From NCBI GenBank assembly GCA_027605045.1, contig JAQFWX010000004.1, positions 2,118,683-2,182,682 on the forward strand: a stretch of DNA of 64,000 bases, in the 5' to 3' direction. Position 1 is the first letter of the stretch. Every line of letters begins with the position of its first letter. The position numbers were made by a program, and so were the translations under genes. This stretch comes from Phallus indusiatus (lineage: Eukaryota > Basidiomycota > Agaricomycetes > Phallales > Phallaceae). The notes under the pieces are model-generated. The model saw only the letters and a list, made by a program, of their open reading frames with translations, made no database searches and was not told where the DNA came from. Below are positions 47,443 to 59,990 of this stretch, piece by piece.

Positions 47443-49362
47443 ATGGAATCACTGTCCTTCTATGCTACTTTATTCGGTCCAGTTGCGTCATTTTATTTGA
47501 TACCGCCTTTTTCTTGGGCATATGTCACCTACAGTCTGTGGTATTGGTCATTCAGCTCGTACTCGACTTTCAAGTTGTGCCTGTTTTTCTGGTGCATCCT
47601 GGAAGCCGTATTCAGCGTCTACTATAACCTCCAGGCTAACCGGATTTCCACCACGATACCGGAATCCCATGTGACTGACTTGAACGTTACAAGCAATGCT
47701 CTCAAGCGAGCCCTCCAGACAGGTATGGCGAAGACATTGCCCTTGAACTCGGAGCCAGAGCGAAGCCCAGAGGAACGCGGCTCCATTCCACCCCTCCAAA
47801 ATCCTCTCGAAACGCTCCAATTCGATGACCCTCGCGCCCAGGACTATCGAGAATATATGCGTACATGGTTTAATAAGAAGTCATGGGATGAGATACATGT
47901 TCACGAAGTACGCCAGTGGTTATATTGGATTCTATTCAACGCGACTATGCCGGCCGAGGCTAACATCCCTGCTAAAAATAAAGCCCTCCTCGATGAAACT
48001 TTGCCATTACTTCAAAAACGTGCAGGAGCAACTTTCAAAGAAGGTTCCAATCCCAAATGCAAACCTATTCTCGTCACAACAGGATCGGTTATTATTAGAT
48101 CCCGTCCACTATTTCTCTATGTTTGCCTTAAGATCGTCAATACGATGTTAGAGGCGTTTTTAGTCTATTCTTACCATTTTGAACGTCGCAAACTTGGTCA
48201 TTTTGAGTATCGTGTTTCTTCTCCCGTGCCGCGCAACACCAATTAACAAGCAGATATCTCCAGATATCTTATACGCAAACCTCTCATTACCACAGGTACA
48301 CGACATCGCCCGCTTGTGTTAATTCATGGACTCGGATTTGGCCATTTCCATTACTATCCCATGTATCGAAACTTCTCAACCCAATTACCTTCCCACTACA
48401 TCATGATCCCCATTCAACCCCATATATCCCAGGACATCTTCAATCCCCGGTTTCTGATACCCCCGACTCCTAAAGAATCGGCAAAACAGCTATACGATGC
48501 TATCATGTCCCTTGGTTGGGGAAAATGTGGTGTGGATTTGTTAACTCATTCAAAGTTAGTGGAAGATCTTTCTTCATGCCTGATCTTCCGCGCTCATTGC
48601 TACCTAGCGGAACGTTTTATCATGCTTGGATGATAAAATATCATCCAGAACTAATAAAGCGTTCATGTTTCGTCGACCCAGGTATCATTTTGATCAAATG
48701 TCCTGGTCTGACACACTCTGATAAGCTGTTTAGTATCGTTTTGCACCTGGGAAGGAGGTAATGTTTTGCGTGTTCGCAAAGATACTCCGTGATTCTAACT
48801 CATTTCTTTGTTAAAGACCTGTGCTACAGATTTTTTTATCAGCCTTGTTTGACTGTATGTATATTTAGCCACACCTTGATTCGGTTTCACCTCAAAAGCC
48901 GGACAGACTCTTCAACTAAAAGCTCGCTATTTCGTTTGCTCGGAATTGGGCGTTGCGAATGTTCTGCAACGCCATTTTGATGTGAGGCAATGTCGCAGTT
49001 TCTATGTGTCTTTATGTAACTAACAAAGTTTTAGTGGATCTCCAATTCTCTGTGGTTTGAAGATGTTCCAAATGCCTTGGATCCCGACAAAACATTGGTT
49101 ATGCTTGGTGGCAAAGATGTTCTATTGAACATGGAGGTTCGCGTTCCACGATGTGAGAGTGTCTCCTTTGATTTACATCTACCGTTTTTAGAGGGTGTAT
49201 CGATATCTGCGGTCACATGGGTTAGCGAAAAGTGTATGGTTCGATCCAGAAGCGGGACATAGCGGAGCTTTGTCCGGGGCGGGATTGCAGATCATCCTTC
49301 GTTGGCTTCGACTTGAATCTGAACCTCAGCAGTCAATTGAAACCGAAATGCATGGATTATAA
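47443..49362 (+). CDS. Membrane-anchored alpha/beta-hydrolase (lipase-like)
   Basis: Two hydrophobic segments at the N-terminus (SFYATLFGPVASFYLIPPF and WYWSFSSYSTFKLCLFFWC) suggest a membrane anchor. A helical region follows, with DYREYMRTWFNKKSWDEIH. The hydrolase fold begins at RPLVLIHGLGFGHFHYY. The nucleophile elbow is DLLTHSNGTFYHAW, after an intron that builds the Asn. Next are KRSCFVDPVSFCTWEGDLCY, using a 24-nt exon (48734-48757), ARYFVCSELGVANVLQRHFD, DKTLVMLGGKDVLLNMEV with a candidate acidic residue, and the catalytic His in WFDPEAGHSGALSGAG. The stop is at 49360. The Ser, Asp and His are all in place, so the gene looks functional. Substrate unknown; upstream exons cannot be ruled out. 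Confidence 0.8.
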
Positions 49363-49438
49363 CGTATAGAGTTTGTGGGCCACATCTGTTTATTTTTTAT
49401 TTATTACAACAATTGCTATTATTTATTTCCTCTTTCTT

Positions 49439-50450
49439 TCATGCTCGGTAGCTGCTCAGCTGAGAATCATTCCAAGAGAGAAATTTGCCGCTGTATTCGG
49501 AGGTTGCATTAAGGGATAAGGCCGCGATTACATGACCAGATTCATCAGGCTTGACGAGTTCTCCATTAGAGAATGCATCCACGAACTCTTGATGTTGATC
49601 TGGGTCCATATGACCACATCCTTCTTCGCGCAAGTTTTTCTGCATCTAATAGCAGAGTCCGACGGTATCAACAGTATAAGTCATGAGAAGAAACGATTTG
49701 CATCTATGAGATTTACCTCTGTATCCACTCTCCCAGGCCGGATAGCTACCGACGTGATATCTCGTTCCTCCGAGGCTAGGGTTCTACCAAGAATGAAAAC
49801 CACAGGAAAAAAACACAATTTGAGCAAACAATATACCTGCAGAAGCTGTTCATCGCTGCTTTGCTGGTGTTGTATGCACCCCAGCTCGCTATGTCTCCAG
49901 TAGCAGCGCCAGAACTAACGAAGATGATTCTCCCCTTACTTTCCCGAAGACGGGGTAGAGCACTTCTAACGGTGTGAAGAATAGAGAAAAAGTTGATATC
50001 AAAAACTCGTTTCCATTCAGCTACGGTAGAGTTCTGTGAGCTTATCCTTCCATAGGCCATCACGCCTGCGTTCAGAACCAGTCCGTCAATCCTCGAATAA
50101 CCATCGATGACGGTCTTCGTGGCAGCTTCGTCCGTTCTGCAAAACGGAGATTAATTTTCATCGTTTGGATTGCGAGAGGAGAAATCAAGAAAACTGACAC
50201 GTCGCATTGGATGACGCTTAACTTTGAAGGAAATTCTCGGCTAAGCTCGTCCAAAGCTTGCGTACGAGAACGGGAGAGACCGACAACACGCACGCCAAAT
50301 TTGGCCAGTAGGATTTTCGTAACAGAAAGACCAATACCTCTGGCAAAAAGGAAAAATGCACGTCAATTCACGTTGGTCTATATAATACATTTTGATATTT
50401 ACCCGCCTTGACGCTCCGGTCACGATGATTAGCGGGATTGCTTGGGACAT
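49439..50450 (-). CDS. Short-chain dehydrogenase/reductase, benzil/sepiapterin reductase-like
   Basis: A classical SDR with NADP(H)-type Rossmann fold: IPLIIVTGASR followed by GIGLSVTKILLAKFGVRVVG, then LNAGVMAYGRIS, the catalytic Ser in IIFVSSGAATGD, and Tyr/Lys in WGAYNTSKAAMNSFCR. After it comes SVAIRPGRVDTEMQ and a normal C-terminus. The general sequence style resembles yeast Irc24/YIR035C-type enzymes, but substrate cannot be deduced. About 250 residues. It is divergent from pyruvate dehydrogenase E1 beta and convergent with the hydrolase. Confidence 0.87.
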
Positions 50451-50713
50451 TGGGGAAGTTGCCCAGTGAATTGACGCTCGAAATTTGCTCGCCAGCTAGT
50501 ACTTGCTGTCGTTAGTCCCTTCGACTTTGCCGTCATCGACTCGTTCGCTTCGTCCTTTATCCTGCGATATCGAAGAACGCTCTAGACACCCTCACAAAAA
50601 AAAAGAATTACTTGTGATTAGCTAAAACGTTCATAAGTAAGTGTTGATCATACTCACATATGGGCGCTTTGGACCAAGTTCCTGAGCTTCTCTGTTAGGT
50701 GTTTCCTACCATA

Positions 50714-52317
50714 ATGTCGTCTCGTTCATTGCTAGCTCGGGTCGGGTCAAGTGCCACAAGATACAATAGCTCGCTGACACGGCTCTCGTGCTCTACTCTC
50801 AATGCTTCGTCCACGCGGTTACAGCGACGATGGGCCAGCTCCAACCCATCTAAGGTAAAAAGTTACATGAGGTCTTGGATGAGCTCCTTATCAATAACTA
50901 AATTTTTCTGGAAAGATGACAGTTCGAGACGCTCTAAATTCAGCAATGGAGGAGGAAATCATTCGCGATAAAAATGTTTTTGTTATGGGAGAGGAGGTTG
51001 CCAGATACAACGGAGCTTACAAAGTAGGCAGCATGCACTCCAGTTCAAATGAAAATTCGACCTACGTTCTATCCTAGGTTACCAAAGGGCTATTAGATAA
51101 ATTTGGAGAGGACCGTATTGTTGATACCCCGATTACTGAGATGGGTTTTGCTGGTCTGGCTGTTGGTGCAGCACTTGCTGGCCTTCGACCAATGTGAGAA
51201 GCTTGTTCAGCTGTACAATCTCATTATCTCACTTCAAAATGTAGCTGCGAGTTCATGACTTTCAATTTTGCTATGCAAGTACGTTATAGACTCAAGACTC
51301 TAACATTCAAAACTTTTATCTTAATTTCACCTAGGCCATTGATCAAATAGTCAACTCGGCAGGAAAAACATTATATATGTCAGGCGGGACAGTTCAGTGT
51401 CCTATAGTCTTCCGAGGTCCCAACGGTGCAGCCGCAGGAGTCGCAGCTCAACATTCCCAAGACTATGCATCATGGTACGGTCAAATACCTGGATTGAAGG
51501 TCGTCAGCCCCTGGAGCTCGGAGGATTGCAAAGGTCTTCTCAAGGTCTTGTTGTTATTCAACGCTTACTACGCATTTTATCCGTTAGCTGACAACATTTC
51601 CCTTTTAGGCCGCTATCCGGGACCCCGGGCCAGTTGTCGTCCTAGAAAATGAAATGATGTACGGTGTCGAATTTCCCATGTCGCAAGAAGCTCTGTCAGA
51701 CGAGTTTCTCCTTCCAATCGGTAAAGCAAAGGTAGAACGAGAAGGCTCTGATATTACGATTGTGGCCCATAGCAAAATGGTGACACACAGTTTGGAAGCC
51801 GCCGATGAATTGGCGAAAGAAGGCATCAAAGCTGAAGTCGTTAACCTTCGCAGTATCCGTCCATTAGATATTGAAACGATCATCAGATCAGTTAAGAAAA
51901 CGAATCGGTGCGTGGTATTCGCGTGGTGGTGTTTTTTCTTGTGTGATACGCTAAATTCGATTTTTGCCCGTTTCAGACTTGTCACAGTTGAAGGAGGCTT
52001 CCCCGCTTTTGGCGTTGGCAGCGAGATATGTGCGCAGATTATGGAAGGCGAAGCTTTTGATTATCTCGATGCACCCGTCGAACGAGTTACTGGCGCTGGT
52101 GTGTATTATTTCACTCGTTTTTGATCTAAACGTCTCTAACACAGCCGTCATATGTAGATGTTCCGACACCTGTATGTTAAATCCCATTGATTTTTGAGAC
52201 GGCTTTGTTGACATCTTTCGTTGTTCCTAGTATGCATCTAACCTAGAAAGCCTGGCATTCCCAGATGCACCAGTTATCGTCAAAGTTGCCAGACGGGCAC
52301 TTTATCGAGCCAAATAG
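50714..52317 (+). CDS. PDB1: Pyruvate dehydrogenase E1 component subunit beta, mitochondrial
   Basis: It forms the E1 heterotetramer that decarboxylates pyruvate with thiamine diphosphate. The ATG at 50714 opens a Ser/Arg-rich presequence ([20 protein letters not shown]). The mature part has [80 protein letters not shown] and [20 protein letters not shown]. Later are [40 protein letters not shown] and [20 protein letters not shown], ending [11 protein letters not shown]. All catalytic segments appear present. The GTG at 50699 upstream is not used. Confidence 0.95.
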
Positions 52318-52446
52318 CCCTATGCACGTGGACAGGTCTCAAAAACTATGATCTTCATATAATGCAACCTATGGATTGAGTAGGTTTAGACATCCTCAAG
52401 TACAATACCTCCGCAGTGATCTATTTGCTACCTTATATACATATTT

Positions 52447-55055
52447 TCAAGCCGCTTGAAGACGAACTCGAACTGCATTTGCATGGGCTTCCAATCCTTC
52501 ACACTCAGCCAACCGAATCACGACAGGCCCTAATCTGTCTAAACCTACTTTGCTAATCTCTTGACTAGTAATGTGTTTCTGGAATGATAAGGTATTGACA
52601 CCGCTGAATTGCCGAGCGTAACCATTTGTTGGCAAGGTATGGTTAGTACCAGACGCATAATCGCCACAGCTATATGTGAACGCTCTTGACTTTGAGTGAA
52701 TATTACGGTTTAAATCATAAACATACCTTTCAGGTGAATATGGTCCTACAAATACGCTGCCAGCGTTTTGTACCAAGTGGACGGCGTCACTGGCGTTCTT
52801 GAAATTAAGAATGAGATGTTCGGGAGCATATGCATTCGAAAATTCAAACGCCTCTTCCACGGAAGAGACTTGGACGATGAGACTTTTTCTGATTGATTCT
52901 CGGACAATGTCGACACGAGGGAGTGCACGCGCTTGCTTTTCTACCTCTTCTTCGATTTGCTTTATTCGGTCCTGAGTGGGATTTATGACGACTAGTACAA
53001 CCTGGGAATCTACGCCATGCTCTGCTTGCGACAGTAGATCCGCAGCAATAAATGCCAAATGCGCTGTGTCATCTGCAATGACCTACACAGACAAAAACAT
53101 TTGTCTCGAACAAAAAGAAAACGAAGGCAGAAATTACTCACCAAAACTTCAGATGGACCAGCAGGCATGTCGATCGATACCAAAGCATCCGTGTCATTCT
53201 GCACTAGCATCTTCGCAGCCGTTACCCATTGATTTCCGGGTCCAAAGATTTTATCGACTTTGGGAACGGATTCTGTTCCATAGGCCAGCGCGGCGATTGC
53301 TTGGGCACCACCTGCCTTGAGAACAGCAGATGCACCGACTAAATGCGCCACGTACATTACTTCGGGGGAAATAGAGCCATCTGAGCGCGGTGGAGACGCT
53401 AGGATGATCTGTTGGCAGCCAGCGACCTGAGCAGGTACCCCCAACATAAGAGCAGTGGAAGGTAAAACGGCCGTTCCACCGGGAACGTACAGCCCAACCC
53501 GGGAGATAGGCCGGGCGAACCGTGAACAAACTACACCAGGCATGGTTTCTACAACGAGGGCATCGCTGTTGACCTGGGCTTCGTGGAATTTTTTGACGTT
53601 GCTGTAAGCTTGATCGATGGCGTCCCGTAGATCTTTCCCAAGAGGAAGACGATCTACGTCGAATGGAGGGTATAACACTGTTTCAGAGAGTTGTGCTTTA
53701 TCGAATTTGGCCGCAAAATCGATCAGGGCTCTGTCGCCGCGCTGGCGAACTTCGTCTACAATTGGACGCACTTTGGTCATCATTTCATCGTACTTCAATA
53801 CGGGGCGTTTCAGAAGGAGAGCCCTTTCTTCGGTCGAAGCAGATCCATATTGAACAACGCGCATCCGAAAATTCGCAGTTGATAATGTTTGAGGTGGTGC
53901 CGGGTTTTCCCATTGAGGTTTAGCATTTCCTGGACGACGAGTTACTTTTCGAGCCTTTTTGTCCAGAGATCGCTCTACGTCAGCCAAAGAAACCCCATTA
54001 GCAATGCATTTCGTCATTGCGAAATAAATCAGATCTGCGGCTTCGAACGCTATATCTTCTTTATTATCAGCACGACAGAGTTCATCGGCTTCCTCCATGA
54101 TCTTGGAGCGTAGTAAATTGGGATCTTCGAATAACCGCTTCGTATAAGATCCTTCAGGTGCGGATTCCAGACGGGAATTCAGTGTTTTTTCCAGTGCCGC
54201 TAGCCCAGATAAAGACCCAAAACATGTGAATGAACCAAGATGGCAGAAGCCCGAACCGTGTTGTACAACACTGAATTGTAAACTATCTGTATCGCAATCA
54301 ACACTGATTTTTACAACTTCCTGAATGGAGCCAGAGGTTTCTCCTTTACGCCATAGACCATGTTTTCGACTCTGGTAAACTCCTTTTCCTGTTGTAATAG
54401 ATTCCGCAATGGATTCTTTAGAGGAATATACCAACCCAAGGGTACGATCCCCTTGAGTTGCCGACGAAACAACTGTGGGATAAAGACCATCGGTCCGATC
54501 TGAAACCAACGGTGCTGTGAACGCTTCGGCTAGGTTGATCTGCTCTGAAGAAGAGGCATCGAGCGTGAGCTGAACGGCAGGTATAACAAGTATGGCATTC
54601 CGACGCCTTAGATCGCTAATTAGACCGGTTGTGGGGGTTTTGGAGGAGTTGTGAGATACTAAAACTTCATCTCCTGAGAAGAATCGAGCGACCGAAGATA
54701 TCAACTCGAGGTCCACTGTAGCGGCCTTTAGGAAGACACCAGATACGCCTGAACGAATCTTTTGAGATACAGCACTAACACTGCTAGCATCGAGAATAAC
54801 AATAAGCCGATCAGCTGGCAAAATACCAACAGCTTCTTTGGCGAGGTTAAGAGGGATTATCACTTTTTCTATGCCACTATCCAACCAGGAGGACAATGCA
54901 TTTAGGGACACAGTGGGATCGGCTAGAATATAATATTTGGCCGAGTGTTTAACATAGGCAGGAGGTTTCGATAAAATTATAGGACCGATACGACTAGCGG
55001 CATCGTGGAGAGGACTTTCGACGTCCTCTAAGAAGGGTACAATTATCGCAGACAT
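52447..55055 (-). CDS. HIS4: Trifunctional histidine biosynthesis enzyme (His4 type)
   Basis: It carries out steps 2, 3, 9 and 10 of histidine synthesis: phosphoribosyl-ATP pyrophosphohydrolase, phosphoribosyl-AMP cyclohydrolase and histidinol dehydrogenase. The cyclohydrolase region contains GVYQSRKHGLWRKGETSGS and a Cys-containing CDTDSLQF. The pyrophosphohydrolase has FEDPNLLRSKIMEEADELCR and DIAFEAADLIYFAMTK. The dehydrogenase part begins VQYGSASTEERALLLKRPV, with GLYVPGGTAVLPSTALMLGV, KAGGAQAIAALAYGTESVPK, KIFGPGNQWVTAAKMLVQND, MPAGPSEVL, APEHLILNFKNA and CGDYASGTNHTLPTNGYARQ. Two introns are present near the C-terminal third (about 53090-53140 and 52690-52730). Confidence 0.96.
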
Positions 55056-55146
55056 GAGTAGGAGTCATTGAGAACGATTACCTAAGCATGAGCTCACAGA
55101 CCAAAATTTTTTTACCAAAACTGGAAAGATGATTCGCAGGAAAAGC

Positions 55147-55153
55147 AAAAAAA
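55147..55153 (-). terminator. RNA polymerase III terminator of the tRNA-Gln gene
   Basis: A run of seven T on the minus strand lies three bases after the 3' end of the tRNA, the normal arrangement for Pol III termination. Confidence 0.7.
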
Positions 55154-55155
55154 TT

Positions 55156-55234
55156 AGGTCTCACCCGGATTCGAACCGGGGTTACGAGAAGACTCTTTCA
55201 GAATCTCGGGGGATAACCGCTACCCCATGAAACC
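55156..55234 (-). tRNA. tRNA-Gln (anticodon CTG) with a short intron
   Basis: The minus-strand sequence folds into a cloverleaf: a seven-pair acceptor stem (GGTTTCA with TGAGACC), D arm GGGT...TCCC around AGCGGTTA, a five-pair anticodon stem CGAGA/TCTCG, and T arm CCCGG-TTCGAAT-CCGGG. The loop TTCTGA has anticodon CTG for glutamine. Seven extra bases separate loop and 3' anticodon stem, where eukaryotic tRNA introns lie, one base 3' of the anticodon. The B-box GGTTCGAATCC is consensus. It sits between divergent HIS4 and SEC15. Confidence 0.85.
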
Positions 55235-55492
55235 TTGTTATTGCGGTCATAATATTATATAATTGACAATTGAAAGACACAGATAAAGGACCTATGTCAT
55301 TCAAATGTCATTCACGGTCTGTTGTCGTAACGGCTCCTCGACCAAAACCGCAATTTTGATTTAAAACATTCGTGATTATAGCTTCGTGACCCAAAACTCA
55401 AATTCCCACAAGATCCATGCCCCAATTGCTTTGTTGCAATCGTTCGAGATAATAACAGCCTTACGTCATATCGCGACCTGCAAGATTCCATC

Positions 55493-58449
55493 ATGAGACC
55501 TCGGAAGAAGACAGCGTACACTCAAGAGCTCATTGACAATCAATTGCAACAGATTCACCTTTTGGATACTTCCTCTCCATCTGAAAATCTAGAGCAGCTT
55601 GGTCCTATAATCAAACAAATACACTCCTCAAGACAACAAGACATATACCTGAAGACTCTTCAGGCATTGATTCAGGCTAAAGATCAAGAGATCGAGAAAT
55701 TATGTTCAGACAATTACCAAGACTTTGTTTCTTCAGTAACAACATTGCTTACTGTTCGATCATATACCCTTAATCTCAGGGAGAAGATTCTCAGTCTCGA
55801 TTCTAGCGTGTCAAGTGTCGGACAAGCACTAGCCGCCAAAAAGGCAGCCCTTCTTAAATCGAGGCGGACTGCTGCTAATTTGGACGAGGCAATTGATGTC
55901 CTGCAATCCTGTTTGAAGATTCTAGATCTTGTACATCGTGTCGGAGAATTGGTAAAGGAGCGCAAATACTGGAGTGCCTTACGCGTACGTCCAACTAACG
56001 TGGGGTATTTTGACCTTTTTAATATCTTCCTACCCCAACTTAGTCTTTAGAAGAAATTCAAACACTCCCTCCCTCTTCATTGTCGCAAACTCCTTTCTTC
56101 ACCTACCTACTATCATCCTTGCCGTCATTGAGAAATCAAGTCAAGGAAGCAGTCACAGCTTCTACCAACTCATGGCTTTTGGAAATCCGAAATATAAGCG
56201 GGAATATAGGTTTTCTTGCCTTGGAAACGATGGAACTCGCATTAAACGGTGGAAAAACCGTCAAGAAAAAGAGCCCTTTTAAGACTTAGTCAAATAGGTA
56301 GCTCAGTGGAGATGGTGACGAATGAAAAGATAGAATGTGAGCCTGATTTTTCTGTTTGGTTGATATTTAGTATACTGATTACCCTCAGTTGACGTGCTAG
56401 ATAACGATAAATTGAAAGTCGATTTCAAGCCGTTATATCAATCAATTCTGATATATACCGCGTTGGATTCTCTGGAAGAATTACAACGCTCATACCATGC
56501 CGATCGTAAAGTAAGTACCAGACCAACAACTATCAGATTAGACTTTAAACTTCAATTTTCTCAAAGGCTCAATCTACACTAATCCTACCCACTCCATTGT
56601 CATTATCGTCCTTGTCAACTATAATCCCCGAAATCATTGGCTTCTTCATCATCGAATCGCACGTTCTCAGAACTACAAAAGGGTTCCGGAGCGAGCGCGA
56701 AGTAGAAGAATTGTGGATCGATATCGTCTCTCGTGTCGGAGAAGGCATGAATCAGGCCTTGGCGAGCGAAAGTGATCCGGACGTCTTTCTCGACGTCAAG
56801 GAAAATTTATCAGCCTTTAGCGCAACGTTAGAGGTAAATATATCAAAATCGTTTTTGTGACCGTGATTTTTCTCACCAAGGCGTCCTTAGGGTTATTCCT
56901 TCTCTTCTCAGCCTTTACATTCACTTTTACTGGTTCTCTTCAAAAGATACGAGGAACTGCTAGAAAAGCAATATGGGAGAAGATTTGAAAACGTGAGGAA
57001 TTCACAGTCATAGTGAGATCAGCTGCTAACTTGTTTATTTTGATACCAAGATCATATCCAAGGATGATTACATTCCAATGAGAGTAGAAACAGATAATGA
57101 GAGAGAGATGGTATTAGATACGGTTTGGATAGGTGAACAAAGAGCCACAGAGCTTCGGAGGTATAATTGCAGCTTTTATACTTTTGTACTATGTTCTGAA
57201 TTGAGCTGTAGGTCTAGCACGCCCCAGAATCTTCCCTGGTCACAAACATTCTACTTATGCTCCCAAGATGTCAGTAGACGGTGTTTCGATATACTCGAGC
57301 TTTGAATGCTAATTTTCATCTCCAGCTCCAAACTTTTATTCGGAAATATTACCAATTCGTGGACGGTGTATCACAATATCAAAGAGATATAGACGAACTT
57401 TTAGGAAAGGTACGGTAAGAAACACACTGAGGTCGAAACTCTTCTGATCAAAAAATTCAGGCGGTTGATCGACTTTTGATAAACAATATCAGTGATGCCA
57501 TTGGGGATAGACTTCCGAGCGTTTCTGGTCTCTCCCAAATTGCACAGGTTGTCTCAAATTTGGAATATTTTGAATTATGCTCCTCGGAGCTAGAGCACCA
57601 CGTTACGAGCATGAGGTGAGAGTCTCGAGTCCTGTCAAACCCAGCTGCTTCCTCAATTCACTCAATCCGAAAAAACCTATAGATCATCACATCGCGGCAG
57701 AAATATCCATCTTACTGCTGGAATTCATTTCTCCAAGACATTGACTCGTGCCATCAGCCGTATCAATTCAATTATATCTTCCAAGCTGAATGACTTCTTT
57801 GAGTTGGCTGATTATGAATGGACAGCCTCAACTCGAGAAGACACGCCAAGCATGTATCTCTATGAGCTTGTGAACTGGTTGACGACTGTTGTTGATGGTC
57901 TGAATGTGAAGAATGCGTATAAAGACGAAGTCTACAAGGGTGCAGTTACACATGTAGCTGAATCCCTACTAGTAAGTGTCACATTGTTGCGCATCCCTGA
58001 TAGATTTGGTTCTAAAAGAGTTCTAGGAATTCATTACAGGGCGAAATATCCCAGCGATTAATGAAAACGCCTTAGCCAATCTGTTAGTAGACGTCGGCTT
58101 CATTGAAAAGGAGCTTCAGAACGGCGATCATAAGCAACTGGGGTCAGCATTCAATGAGTTAAAAGCGGTGAGCCTTAATCACTATCCCACTTTAAACGAC
58201 GTGTTTATACGAATTTTCGGGACTTAGTTGTGCTCTATTCCACTTCAAGACGCAGTGCAACGGTTCTTGGTGCCAAATGTTCGACAAGCTTCATACCCCT
58301 TAGTAAAACCGAAGAAATTGGCTACATTACTGGAGAAGATGGCTAGAGCGGGATTGAGCAGTCGTGATCCTGCTCAACGAGAACGTGGCTCAAGGAGGCA
58401 AAGAGAATCCGAAGCCGTTGGAAGATTATTCCCAGGCGAGAGTAAATAA
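55493..58449 (+). CDS. SEC15: Exocyst complex subunit Sec15
   Basis: An exocyst subunit that binds Rab Sec4 and tethers secretory vesicles at the plasma membrane. The exons give QIHLLDTSSPSENLEQLGPI, QDIYLKTLQALIQAKDQEIE, DNYQDFVSSVTTLLTVRSYT, ANLDEAIDVLQSCLKILDLV, FTYLLSSLPSLRNQVKEAVT and ASTNSWLLEIRNISGNIGFL. The C-terminal domain has SLSTIIPEIIGFFIIESHVL, QTFIRKYYQFVDGVSQYQRD and MTRAISRINSIISSKLNDFF, then ALQTAVQ-like LQDAVQRFLVPNVRQ and PLVKPKKLATLLEKM, ending at 58447. At least ten introns interrupt it. All regions are collinear with family members. Confidence 0.9.
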
Positions 58450-58577
58450 TAACGCCACTGATCCGGGAGGAATAAATATTTTTTTGCGTGTTAATTCCAG
58501 CCATAAGGAAAGGAAACGTCAAAAATATAAAAAAGGAAAAAGAGTATAGCAAGGTATTATTGAGGCTAATGATCTAA

Positions 58578-59422
<845 letters not shown>

Positions 59423-59990
59423 GTTTTGTAGTTGTGAAAGGCTGATGCTGAAGATGAAGCTAAGCCTAGAGTTTTAAGTCAAAGAGTCGGAGGGACAAGC
59501 GCCAATCAAGGAGGTCACTATCTGAGAGGCGCCTACGTGTCACACTGAAAACCTAGTGAATTTCTACGGACGTGTACAGCTTTACAACGTGGACTTTTCG
59601 TGTCATTATAGAAGTAGATAAGCTGGAAAAAAAGACACGCTTGAAAAAAATGGCAGCGGTTCAGACAAAAAAAAGATCATCAGTTTATTGCGCAGGCATG
59701 ACTGTCACATCGCCGCGATATGAGTCAATTGTCAATTGTCCGAAATTTATGGCTCCTTTCCGCCCAAGAACTCTCAGATGCCGTCATTCAAGTCGAAGAG
59801 CTCAATATTCCCGAGGGAAGTAATAGTAAATAGCGCCAACTCGAAGTTAGATGCGCGCAGTTGGTGCATCTTGAGGCAGTGACAAGTTGAGTCACCGCGG
59901 CATCGGCCCGAAGGCACTGGAACTCCAAAATTATTTATTGACGGAACAAAAAACCTGCAGGAAATCCATACTGGTCCTCGTCAGGACATA
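59423..59990. other. Divergent intergenic region between ARF1 and the fluoride exporter
   Basis: Promoter space for two divergent genes. A 37-codon open frame at 59720-59833 (MSQLSIVRNLWLLSAQELSD onward) has a coding-like look but no splice continuation. It is not called. Confidence 0.4.

Noticed and set aside
55061..55070. TGACTC-like Gcn4 site before HIS4
   Set aside because: It lies only about seven bases before the start codon and lacks the full TGASTCA, so it is unlikely to act as a Gcn4 site.
59720..59833. 37-codon frame MSQLSIVRNLWLLSAQELSD upstream of the fluoride exporter
   Set aside because: It looks coding-like but has no supporting exon, splice site or known homologue; kept only as a possible upstream open frame.
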